Assembly (NCBI GenBank): GCA_025451595.1
Contig: JANWKD010000098.1
Span: 1 to 7,553, forward strand
Direction: 5' to 3'
DNA length: 7,553 bases
From: Candidatus Babeliales bacterium
GTDB taxonomy: Bacteria; Babelota; Babeliae; Babelales; JANWKD01
Every line of letters starts with the position of its first letter. Within the stretch, counting starts at the first letter, position 1. Made by a program: the position numbers and the translations under genes. Below are positions 1-6,468 of this stretch, in pieces. A model generated the notes under the pieces. It did not search any database and was not told where the DNA came from. It saw only the letters and a program-made list of their open reading frames with translations.

Positions 1-876
1 ACATTTATTGCTACTATCGTTTTATTGGCTGGTTATTCGTTATTACCCGAACAGTATCGTTTTTCAAGGGCGATAATTTTATTCGGGGCAATCCTTGCTT
101 TTGTGTTCATCATTATATTAAGATGGATATTAATTAAAATAAAGGTGCTGGAGAGTAATAAAGAAAAAAAAGCGCATGCCAATACATTGATTGTTGCATC
201 TGAATCAGAATATAAAAAGACTGTTCAATTAATGAAAGAAGCTGGCATGCATGAAAAAATTTTGGGCAGAGTGGCCGTTTCTGAAAATGATACAACAGGC
301 ATAGGCTATTGGAAGAAAATAAAAATGTTTTCACCACCGGTTCTTTTCCGGGAAATAATTTTTTGTGAAGGCGAATTATCTTTTGCAGCTATCATTGAAG
401 CCACGCAACAATTGCCTCGTCATTGCCGGATAAAATTTCATGCGTCAGGTAGCCATAGTATCGTTGGCAGTGATTCAAAAGATACGTTGGGTGAGGCAGT
501 ATCAAAAGAAAACGGATACAAGCTAAGTGATCCTTACATCCGTCGCCTGAAAAGATTGGTTGATGTTTCTGTTTCTATTTTAGCCATTATTTCATTTCCC
601 ATTCATTTATTTGGTGTAAAAAAACCCTTTGCTTTTTTTGCTAATTGCTTTGCTGTATTGCTTGCTCAAAAAACATGGATTGGCTATACAATAGAAGAAA
701 AGAACCTTCCTCATTTGAGAAGAGGAATCATAGCCTGCAATGGCATCCCGCTTTCAATGAATCAACAATTGCCATTGGAAAGTTTGATCATGGTTGATTA
801 TTGGTATGCTCGGGATTATGAACCAACAAATGATCTGTGGTTGATTTCGAAAACTTACCGGCAGTTGGGAGGATAG
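1..876 (+). CDS. C-terminal part of a membrane glycosyltransferase with a sugar-transferase-like tail (5' truncated by window edge)
   Basis: The reading frame is open from base 1, so the N-terminal part of the gene lies outside the window; 291 residues are visible, ending in tandem stops TAG-TAA. The fragment has a hydrophobic segment near residues 19-48, then a Rossmann-like alpha/beta region at about 61-160 (with FCEGELSF and a later GSDSKDTLGE), like the nucleotide-binding region of polyprenyl glycosylphosphotransferases. A basic-hydrophobic stretch, RRLKRLVDVSVSIL, follows at about 180, then KTWIGY near 224-229, and a terminal DYWYARDY...DLWLISKTYRQL that matches the end of bacterial sugar transferases. 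The middle catalytic region of those enzymes (the usual KFRSM-type stretch) is missing. From memory of similar Bacteroidota proteins, the absent N-terminus is probably a GT2 glycosyltransferase domain. The likely role is polysaccharide or glycolipid assembly at the inner membrane. An A8 run lies at 164-171. Family call is moderate; substrate unknown. Confidence 0.6.
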   Translation, partial: TFIATIVLLAGYSLLPEQYRFSRAIILFGAILAFVFIIILRWILIKIKVLESNKEKKAHANTLIVASESEYKKTVQLMKEAGMHEKILGRVAVSENDTTGIGYWKKIKMFSPPVLFREIIFCEGELSFAAIIEATQQLPRHCRIKFHASGSHSIVGSDSKDTLGEAVSKENGYKLSDPYIRRLKRLVDVSVSILAIISFPIHLFGVKKPFAFFANCFAVLLAQKTWIGYTIEEKNLPHLRRGIIACNGIPLSMNQQLPLESLIMVDYWYARDYEPTNDLWLISKTYRQLGG

Positions 877-905
877 TAACTTTCCTATATTAATAAAATA
901 TTTGA

Positions 906-941
906 GTATCTGCTGACAGATGCGAAATAGTATATTCGCAT
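906..941. repeat. Two overlapping inverted repeats (mutually exclusive hairpins)
   Basis: GTATCTG (906-912) can pair with CAGATGC (917-923) over loop CTGA, with one G-T wobble. ATGCGAA (920-926) pairs perfectly with TTCGCAT (935-941) over an 8-base loop. Both use bases 920-923, so only one can form at a time. No T-tract follows either stem, so this is not a standard intrinsic terminator. It ends on the -33 element of the candidate GH3 promoter, so an operator or a 3'-end hairpin for the upstream glycosyltransferase is possible. Confidence 0.5.
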
Positions 942-972
942 TGACTTCACGGGACGGGATTATTTAACTTTA
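940..972 (+). promoter_or_regulatory. Candidate Bacteroidota-type promoter for the GH3 gene
   Basis: ATTG at 940-943 and TAACTTTA at 965-972 are 21 bases apart and approximate the Bacteroidota consensus TTTG-N19-21-TAnnTTTG, with one mismatch in each box. Transcription would start near 978, leaving a leader of roughly 10-15 bases before the ATG at 992. Assigned by eye only. Confidence 0.4.
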
Positions 973-991
973 GGTTCAATTCAATTACTGA

Positions 992-2524
992 ATGGCGTCT
1001 ATTATTGATATAAAATTGCCGAGAGCTATTGCTGCGGCATTTCGAATTCCCCCCAATGATCCCCGTCGCCAGCAACTCCGTGTATTGAAAAAATTATTGA
1101 AGAAAGCAAGGTTTACTGAGTTTGGCCAGCGTTATCGCTTTGATGATATTCTATTGAACCGTTATCCCGCAAAAAAATTTCAGGAGCTGGTGCCGGCACA
1201 CAATTATAGTAAGATCTATAATGAATGGTGGAAGAAGACACTGGACGGAGTGCCCGATGTTACATGGCCAGGAAAAATCAAATATTATGCACTAAGTTCA
1301 GGTACATCAGAATCAGCAAGCAAATACATTCCTGTAACAAGAGAGATGCTTCGCAGCAATACGATTAATTATTTAAAACAGCTGTTAACGCTTTTAAATT
1401 ATCACGAGGTAAATCGCAAAGCAATAACGAAAGGATTTTTGATGTTGGGTGGCGCTACTGATCTGAAAAAAGGAAAAGCTGGCTGGTATGCGGGTGATCT
1501 TAGTGGTATCCTGGCAAAGAAACGGCCTTTCTGGTTTCAAACTTTTTATAAACCCGGCGGACGCATAGCCGCTCTTGCTGATTGGAATCAAAAATTGAAT
1601 GAGATCGTTGAGCATGCAAAAGAATGGGATATCGGTTACATTGTTGGTGTGCCTGCCTGGTGCCAAATGTGTATGGAAATGGTAATAGAACATTATAAGC
1701 TGAACAACATACATGATATATGGCCTAACCTTGGATTCTTTGTTCACGGCGGTGTAGCGTTTGAACCTTATAAAAAAGGATTTGAAAAACTGTTGGGCAA
1801 ACCCATTGTTTATATTGAAAACTATTTGTCCAGCGAGGGCTTTATCGGTTATAAAACAAGAGAACACGCTAAAGGCATGCAGTTGATTCTCGACAACAAT
1901 ATCTTTTTTGAATTTATTCCTTTTGATGATAAGAATTTTGACAGCGAAGGCAACCTGACTGATAGCCATGAAGCAAAAATGATCCATGAAGTGGAAGAAG
2001 GAAAAGAATATGCATTGATCATGAGTACCAATGCCGGGGCGTGGCGTTACCTGATTGGTGATACAATAAAATTTGTCGACCTGAAAAAAAGTGAAGTAGT
2101 AATAACCGGCAGAACCAAACATTTCCTTAGCCTGACCGGGGAACATTTAAGTGTGGAGAATATGAACAAGGCAGTAGAATTGGTTAGTGAAGAATTTAAT
2201 ATCAGCATTCCCGAATACACAGTAGTTGGATTTCCTTATCAAAATTTCTTTGCTCATAAATGGTATGTGGCATCCAACGACCATACGGATGCAGATATTA
2301 TCCGTAAACGCATTGATGAAAACCTGCGAATGTTGAATGATGATTATGCTGTAGAAAGAGACAGTGCCTTAAAAGAAGTGTTTCTTGAAAAACTTCCTGA
2401 AGAAAAATTTTTACAATTCATGCAGCTGAAAGAGAAGCTCGGCAGCCAGCACAAATTTCCCAGGGTAATGAAAGGGAAAATGCTTGAAGACTGGAATAAG
2501 TTTTTACAAACTGGAACCATTTAG
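992..2524 (+). CDS. GH3 auxin-responsive promoter family protein (acyl-adenylating amido synthetase fold)
   Basis: This 510-residue protein has the marks of the GH3 branch of the ANL adenylating superfamily. The ATP/phosphate-binding motif is at 102-116 (SSGTSES...KYIPVT), the second adenylate-binding motif at 276-283 (ENYLSSEG), and the WRYLIGDTIKF motif at 351-361 contains the ribose-binding aspartate D357. ITGRTKHFLSLTGEHLS at 371-387 marks the hinge to the C-terminal domain. Length and motif order fit the full-length family. Plant members join jasmonate, auxin or benzoates to amino acids through an acyl-AMP; the substrates of bacterial members are largely unknown, and nothing here reveals them. 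No signal peptide is seen, so it is probably cytosolic. The start is secure because an in-frame TGA directly precedes the ATG; there is no Shine-Dalgarno sequence. The next gene downstream on the same strand is a LysE-type exporter, which suggests an amino-acid-linked product. Confidence 0.9.
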   Translation: MASIIDIKLPRAIAAAFRIPPNDPRRQQLRVLKKLLKKARFTEFGQRYRFDDILLNRYPAKKFQELVPAHNYSKIYNEWWKKTLDGVPDVTWPGKIKYYALSSGTSESASKYIPVTREMLRSNTINYLKQLLTLLNYHEVNRKAITKGFLMLGGATDLKKGKAGWYAGDLSGILAKKRPFWFQTFYKPGGRIAALADWNQKLNEIVEHAKEWDIGYIVGVPAWCQMCMEMVIEHYKLNNIHDIWPNLGFFVHGGVAFEPYKKGFEKLLGKPIVYIENYLSSEGFIGYKTREHAKGMQLILDNNIFFEFIPFDDKNFDSEGNLTDSHEAKMIHEVEEGKEYALIMSTNAGAWRYLIGDTIKFVDLKKSEVVITGRTKHFLSLTGEHLSVENMNKAVELVSEEFNISIPEYTVVGFPYQNFFAHKWYVASNDHTDADIIRKRIDENLRMLNDDYAVERDSALKEVFLEKLPEEKFLQFMQLKEKLGSQHKFPRVMKGKMLEDWNKFLQTGTI

Positions 2525-2616
2525 CCACAATGTTGAATTAAAATGTTCACATTCTAAATCCTTCATTTTCGGATCATATTTCATATTTCGAATTTTAGAT
2601 TCGTATTTTGTATGTT
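2525..2616 (+). other. GH3-LysE intergenic spacer with short palindromes
   Basis: This 92-base AT-rich gap contains two small inverted repeats: AATGT-TC-ACATT at 2542-2553 and CGAAT-TTTAG-ATTCG at 2589-2603. TAGATTCG at 2596-2603 matches five of the six fixed bases of the TAnnTTTG box, but no properly spaced TTTG lies upstream. No T-tract terminator is visible, so read-through from GH3 into LysE is plausible, though a separate promoter cannot be excluded. Confidence 0.3.
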
Positions 2617-3249
2617 ATGCTTGAGGCACTGCTCAAAGGAATAACATTTGGATTGCTGCTGAGTATTTCGGTGGGTCCTGTTCTATTTTCAATAATCAAG
2701 CAAAGCCTGAATAACGGCCATTACGGAGGCCTTGCTTTTGTTTTTGGTGTTTCTGCCAGCGACATTGCATTGGTATTGTTAAGTAATTTCTTCGCTACTC
2801 TTTTCGAAAGTCTGAAAGTTTATAAAACAGAAGTCGGTGTGGCCGGTTGTATATTTCTTGTTTCGCTGGGCATTTATTTTTTATTTTTTAAAAAGGTAAC
2901 CGTAAATGAACAAGGCAAACCGATATTTAAGTTTCGCAAACGGGATTATGCCAAGATATTTTTATCTGGATTTTTTATGAATACATTAAACCCAGCTGTT
3001 TTTATTTTCTGGATTACTACTTCAACAGCGATTATTAATCATAACATAGAGCAGCGCATAATTATTTTTATAACCTGTCTTGTCTGGATGCTTGGAACTG
3101 ATATTTTAAAGGTGATGTTGGCGGGCAAAATTCGTAACCGGTTAACACCACACAATATTCATATTCTTAATCGAATCAACGGGCTTATATTAATCGCCTT
3201 TGGTATAGCGTTAATATGGGGACTTATTATTTATGGCAAACGACTTTGA
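2617..3249 (+). CDS. LysE family translocator (amino acid/metabolite exporter)
   Basis: This is a 210-residue, strongly hydrophobic protein with about six predicted membrane segments, the usual size for LysE/RhtB exporters. The N-terminal signature is clear: SVGPVLFSIIKQSLNNG at about 18-34, then GGLAFVFGVSASD, with the conserved Gly-Pro and later glycines. The second half carries FLSGFFMNTLNPAVFIFW, the asparagine-proline motif typical of the family. These proteins export amino acids or derivatives by proton exchange across the inner membrane; the substrate cannot be read from sequence. I prefer the ATG at 2617 over the in-frame TTG at 2608, because MLEALLKGITFG fits the family N-terminus and begins just before the first helix. 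It lies 92 bases after GH3, and its 3' end overlaps the start of mtgA by 17 bases, which suggests co-transcription and translational coupling with mtgA. Confidence 0.85.
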   Translation: MLEALLKGITFGLLLSISVGPVLFSIIKQSLNNGHYGGLAFVFGVSASDIALVLLSNFFATLFESLKVYKTEVGVAGCIFLVSLGIYFLFFKKVTVNEQGKPIFKFRKRDYAKIFLSGFFMNTLNPAVFIFWITTSTAIINHNIEQRIIIFITCLVWMLGTDILKVMLAGKIRNRLTPHNIHILNRINGLILIAFGIALIWGLIIYGKRL

Positions 3250-3958
3250 TAAAAAGCAGTATAAAAATTTTTTTCAAAAAATCTGGCATTGGAGTAAACG
3301 CATCTTTCTGTGGCTGTTTGTTGCACAGCTTCTTTATATTGTTTTATTGAAATGGATTAATCCGCCAATAACGATCACACAATTGAATAGCTGGATAAAC
3401 GGACATGGATTAAAAAGAGACTATGTAAGCAGAAATTCTATTTCATATAATATGAAGCTAGCGGCTATTTCTGCAGAAGATCAGCTGTTTCCGGATCATC
3501 ATGGCTTTGACTGGAAGAGCATAAAAAAAGCTATGAAATATAATCAGAAAAAGCCAGGACGTATTCGTGGAGCAAGCACCATCAGCCAGCAGGTAGCCAA
3601 AAATGTTTTTTTATGGCAGGGTAAGGGCTGGTTTAGGAAAGGTCTTGAAGCCTACTTTACGTTTATGATCGAATGGATATGGGGAAAGAAACGGATCCTT
3701 GAAATGTACCTGAATGTTATTGAAATGGGCAATGGAATATTCGGTGTTGAAATGGCTGCAAAAAGTTATTTTAATAAATCCGCCCAAAATTTGTCAAGAC
3801 AAGAAGCGGCAATGATTGCGGCTTGTTTGCCCAATCCGATAAGGTGGAAGGTCAAACCGCTTTCAAATTATATGGCATTAAGGTCAAGATGGGTAATGCA
3901 GCAAATGGGTTTTATCGAACCCGATCCTGATGTGCAACGGATAATTAATCCCAGGTGA
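3233..3958 (+). CDS. mtgA: Monofunctional biosynthetic peptidoglycan glycosyltransferase (GT51)
   Basis: MtgA polymerises lipid II into glycan strands at the periplasmic face of the inner membrane and releases undecaprenyl pyrophosphate. The 241-residue product has one N-terminal membrane anchor at about 21-42 and then a complete GT51 domain. Motif 1, AEDQLFPDHHGFD, is at 81-93 with catalytic Glu82; motif 2, RGASTISQQVAKN, at 112-124; motif 3, KKRILEMYLNVIEMG, at 152-166 with the second key glutamate at 157; motif 4, SRQEAAMIAACLPNP, at 188-202. There is no transpeptidase domain, and the length is normal for MtgA. The ATG lies inside the end of the LysE gene (17-base overlap), so translation is probably coupled. 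It runs tail-to-tail into the GT39 gene with only 5 bases between stops and no obvious terminator. Confidence 0.95.
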   Translation: MANDFDKKQYKNFFQKIWHWSKRIFLWLFVAQLLYIVLLKWINPPITITQLNSWINGHGLKRDYVSRNSISYNMKLAAISAEDQLFPDHHGFDWKSIKKAMKYNQKKPGRIRGASTISQQVAKNVFLWQGKGWFRKGLEAYFTFMIEWIWGKKRILEMYLNVIEMGNGIFGVEMAAKSYFNKSAQNLSRQEAAMIAACLPNPIRWKVKPLSNYMALRSRWVMQQMGFIEPDPDVQRIINPR

Positions 3959-3963
3959 TAGAT

Positions 3964-5667
3964 TTATTCAATTAGCAGTTCAATCTTATCGCTGTTGTGA
4001 GTAGGATTATTATGTCCGCAATTGATGGCGAAACGCAGGTAATATTTTCCTTTTGAAAGTGCGGGGTTGATTTTTAAATTAAACTGTTTTTTACTATTAA
4101 GTTGTTTTAATGTGAGAATAGTGAAAATGTCTCTTTCCCATCTTTGTCCCTTAAATATTCCGATTCTTGTTGTGTCGTTTATTATATTATGAGATTGAAT
4201 AAAATCAGAATAATGGTTCGGCATTTCAACCTGGCAATGCAACGTAAATTCTTCATCTTGTTTGGCCTTATTCTTTTGAGGAGTAACATGAATATTTATT
4301 TTAGCAAAGGACATGAGGGATGAATCATACAAATATCCAATCCATCCTATTGGAGTTTTTAATGAATCAGGAAAACGGTAAAGCAAGTATTTATCTAAGA
4401 AATAAACCTGCTTACCAAGCATGGAGTCTTCCACAGGCCAGAAATTATAATTGTTTCTTCTTTCACGGTAAGAGTTCTGTGAATACGTCATTTGCCCTGA
4501 ATAAAACCAATATTTAGATGCCCGTTGATATGAATTGCTGAAAACAACAGGTAATCCTTTTGTTCTTTGCTTCATTTTCTTTGGCCAATCTTTCCATGCA
4601 TGATAGCGGGTTTGGATTTCTTTGACTGGCAATATATCTGCTATCATTACTATTCTTGCAAACAATACCAAAACCATCGTTATTGGTAAAAGTCTATAGA
4701 GAATTTTTTGCCAACTAAATTTTTCATTTAAAAATTGATGAGAGAGTATTATTAAGGAAACCAATGCCGGCGATGTCCAGTTGGCTTCAACTTTTCCGCG
4801 GAGTGAACTCAGAAGAAAAAAAGCATAAATCCCGATCATCATATATCGTAATGCTTTTTCCAAATCGTTTTTTGGTCTATATAAAAAAGCAGCGGGTAAT
4901 AAAATAAATCCGGCAACAGGGCCCGGCAAAAGCAATTGCCCAAGAATATAATCGCTAGTGAATGAAAATTTATAGGTATTTACATTGCTTTCAAATAAAT
5001 GATAACGCATGGTTACCCAATCATGCAGATACTGCCACCAGAGATGCGGAGAAAAAAGAATTAAGGCGATAATGCCAGCCACGTAAGTTTGGTATTTGGT
5101 AAATAATTTAATATTCGAAAGCAGCGTAAATAATACTATTAATACTGCATGATATTTACTATAAAATAAAAATGCAATAGAAAAGCTAAGCAAAATTGTG
5201 TTCGATAAAGATGATTTGTCAATAAATTTCTTGTAGCACCAAAAGAAAAGCGCAGTAAAAAATATGAGCGGGATATCCGGTGCTGCAATGAACCCGGTAA
5301 TCTGTATAACCGCAATGGATAAAGAGATCGCATAAAAAAGAACAGGATTTTTTTTAGCAATTAATTTTTCAATCAGGAATAATGAAAGCACATTCAGCAA
5401 GAGCGGAAACAGGCGAACACCCAACTCATCGTGAAAAATTGCATAACCCATTTTTACGAGCAAGGCAATCATGGGTGGATGATCAAAATAACCCCAGGAA
5501 AGATATTGGGAGAAGACCCAATAATAAGCTTCATCATCCTGCAGTTCTGTGAAGTGCGACTGGATAAGACCGAGCAATAGCCAACACATATAAAAAACCG
5601 TCCGGTGATTTTTTTGAATAAACGTTTGGTTTAATAAGGGAACTTCGAACCCGGCCTTTTTAATCAT
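3964..5667 (-). CDS. ArnT-like GT39 (PMT_2 family) membrane glycosyltransferase
   Basis: This 567-residue polytopic protein moves a sugar from a polyprenyl-phosphate donor to an acceptor on the outer face of the inner membrane, as known for the ArnT/PMT family. The first periplasmic loop holds the hallmark DDEAYYW at 44-50, with the presumed catalytic aspartate, followed by SWGYFDHPPM at 57-66. Further family motifs are APDIPLIFF near 129-137, KYHAVL at 171-176 and GKVEANW at 291-297. About ten or more hydrophobic segments run to residue 345, then a soluble part begins with the recognisable NSYQRASKYWFYSG at 378-391. Residues about 455-567 look like a beta-rich periplasmic domain. The acceptor (lipid A, glycolipid or protein) is unknown, so I do not call it arnT. 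It lies 25 bases after the PAP2 gene on the same strand, probably as one operon. Confidence 0.85.
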   Translation of the reverse strand: MIKKAGFEVPLLNQTFIQKNHRTVFYMCWLLLGLIQSHFTELQDDEAYYWVFSQYLSWGYFDHPPMIALLVKMGYAIFHDELGVRLFPLLLNVLSLFLIEKLIAKKNPVLFYAISLSIAVIQITGFIAAPDIPLIFFTALFFWCYKKFIDKSSLSNTILLSFSIAFLFYSKYHAVLIVLFTLLSNIKLFTKYQTYVAGIIALILFSPHLWWQYLHDWVTMRYHLFESNVNTYKFSFTSDYILGQLLLPGPVAGFILLPAAFLYRPKNDLEKALRYMMIGIYAFFLLSSLRGKVEANWTSPALVSLIILSHQFLNEKFSWQKILYRLLPITMVLVLFARIVMIADILPVKEIQTRYHAWKDWPKKMKQRTKGLPVVFSNSYQRASKYWFYSGQMTYSQNSYRERRNNYNFWPVEDSMLGKQVYFLDKYLLYRFPDSLKTPIGWIGYLYDSSLMSFAKINIHVTPQKNKAKQDEEFTLHCQVEMPNHYSDFIQSHNIINDTTRIGIFKGQRWERDIFTILTLKQLNSKKQFNLKINPALSKGKYYLRFAINCGHNNPTHNSDKIELLIE

Positions 5668-5692
5668 TTATAAACTTGTTATAAAGAAAAAT

Positions 5693-6280
5693 TCAACTAT
5701 TAAGCTGTTTTTCTAATCTCATATATTTGTTGAATATCCGTGAAAATATATATCCAATGATACCACCGGTAACGCCGCCGCCGATTATATCCAGTGGATA
5801 ATGAACTCCTACATATATCTGGGCATAGCAAATAATGAAAGCCCATAAAAAAATTAACCATATCCGGTTACCGTAATAGCTCTTTAGAGTAAGAAAAAAA
5901 AATGTGGCAAAACCGAAGTGATTAGCAGCATGCGAAGAAGTAAAGCTTGAGCTTTGCGGGCAATAGTGCAAAAGAATCCGAACTTGACCCGCCAACGATG
6001 TATCTCTGCAGGGGCGAAGCCTGAAAATGTTTTCTTTAATCAGCCGGCTGCTTACCGGATCAGTAACGGCGGCCGTTGCCACAGCCAATAACACCCAAAA
6101 CCAACCCCTTTTTTTATGTTTAAGAGTAATAAAAAAAAGCAAAAAGAGGTAAAAAGGTATCCAGGTGTAGGCATGGCGTACGTAAGGCAGGATCAGATCA
6201 AAAAATGAATTGCTCCATTTGCGGTTTATTATAAAAAAAATATCCCGGTCAAGCTGCAAAATTTTTTCAAAAAAAGACAT
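5693..6280 (-). CDS. PAP2 family membrane phosphatase
   Basis: This 195-residue protein has about five membrane segments and the three-part PAP2 active site. Motif 1 is KENIFRLRP at 82-90 (K-x6-RP). Motif 2 is TSSH at 114-117, where PSGH is usual, with His117 kept. Motif 3 is AQIYVGVHYPLD at 153-164, with His160 and Asp164 kept, but the usual Ser-Arg pair is Ala-Gln (Q154 in place of arginine). Family members remove phosphate from undecaprenyl pyrophosphate, phosphatidylglycerol phosphate or lipid A; the sequence does not decide which. As the first gene of a probable operon with the GT39 transferase 25 bases downstream, it fits carrier-lipid recycling or lipid A remodelling. The ATG at 6280 is the only sensible start, and a promoter candidate ends just 4 bases before it. 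Homopolymer runs (A9 at 5894-5902, A8 at 6131-6138 and 6233-6240, plus-strand bases) lie in the coding region. Confidence 0.88.
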   Translation of the reverse strand: MSFFEKILQLDRDIFFIINRKWSNSFFDLILPYVRHAYTWIPFYLFLLFFITLKHKKRGWFWVLLAVATAAVTDPVSSRLIKENIFRLRPCRDTSLAGQVRILLHYCPQSSSFTSSHAANHFGFATFFFLTLKSYYGNRIWLIFLWAFIICYAQIYVGVHYPLDIIGGGVTGGIIGYIFSRIFNKYMRLEKQLNS

Positions 6281-6284
6281 AGCG

Positions 6285-6315
6285 AAAAATTATGGGGAAT
6301 ATAACGGATTGCAAA
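6285..6315 (-). promoter_or_regulatory. Promoter candidate for the PAP2-GT39 operon, almost leaderless
   Basis: Read on the minus strand, TTTG (6315-6312) is followed after 19 bases by TAATTTTT (6292-6285). This fits the Bacteroidota promoter consensus TTTG-N19-21-TAnnTTTG with one mismatch. The second box ends only 4 bases before the PAP2 ATG, so transcription should start at or within a few bases of the start codon, giving a leaderless or near-leaderless mRNA. Confidence 0.5.
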
Positions 6316-6418
6316 ATATTTGTTTTATCGCATGGCTTACGACTAGCGTCTTTTTGTGGAGCTATAATTACAAAACCTTGTTTAGTAAGCAGAAGAGAAT
6401 CTCAAAAACAAATCCAAG

Positions 6419-6434
6419 CCTGGAAACTACCAGG
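6419..6434. repeat. Perfect 5-bp GC-rich inverted repeat upstream of the deacetylase promoter candidate
   Basis: CCTGG at 6419-6423 and CCAGG at 6430-6434 flank AAACTA. The repeat ends 2 bases before the CTTG box of the candidate promoter, a position that would suit a regulator-binding site. A chance occurrence of this length is possible. Confidence 0.35.
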
Positions 6435-6436
6435 AA

Positions 6437-6468
6437 CTTGTATATTAATATCGGTTTATTTATATTTA
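6437..6468 (+). promoter_or_regulatory. Candidate promoter for the polysaccharide deacetylase gene
   Basis: CTTG at 6437-6440 and TATATTTA at 6461-6468 are 20 bases apart, close to the Bacteroidota consensus with one mismatch per box. Transcription would start near 6474 and give a leader of about 65 bases. TAGATTTG at 6534-6541 matches the -7 box perfectly, but it has no upstream partner and overlaps the start codon, so I prefer this site. Confidence 0.35.

Noticed and set aside
134..337. 67-residue minus-strand frame in the first gene
   Set aside because: It is antisense to the glycosyltransferase fragment and has a low-complexity, Phe/Leu/Ser/Tyr-rich translation.
1394..2146. 250-residue open frame on the minus strand inside GH3
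   Set aside because: It lies wholly antisense to a gene with clear GH3 motifs, and its translation is rich in Phe, Ile and Cys with no recognisable domain. It is a shadow of AT-rich codons.
2608..2616. TTG at 2608 as the LysE start
   Set aside because: It adds only three residues before an ATG that fits the family N-terminus, so the ATG at 2617 is preferred.
3939..3951. GGAT-AATTA-ATCC as a terminator for mtgA
   Set aside because: The stem has only 4 base pairs, lies inside the mtgA coding region and has no following T-tract.
4320..4517. 65-residue plus-strand open frame antisense to GT39
   Set aside because: It lies within the coding region of a well-supported gene and has no promoter, ribosome site or domain features.
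5139..5360. 73-residue minus-strand frame within GT39
   Set aside because: It is in a different frame of the same strand as a continuous GT39 protein with intact motifs, so there is no sign of a frameshift.
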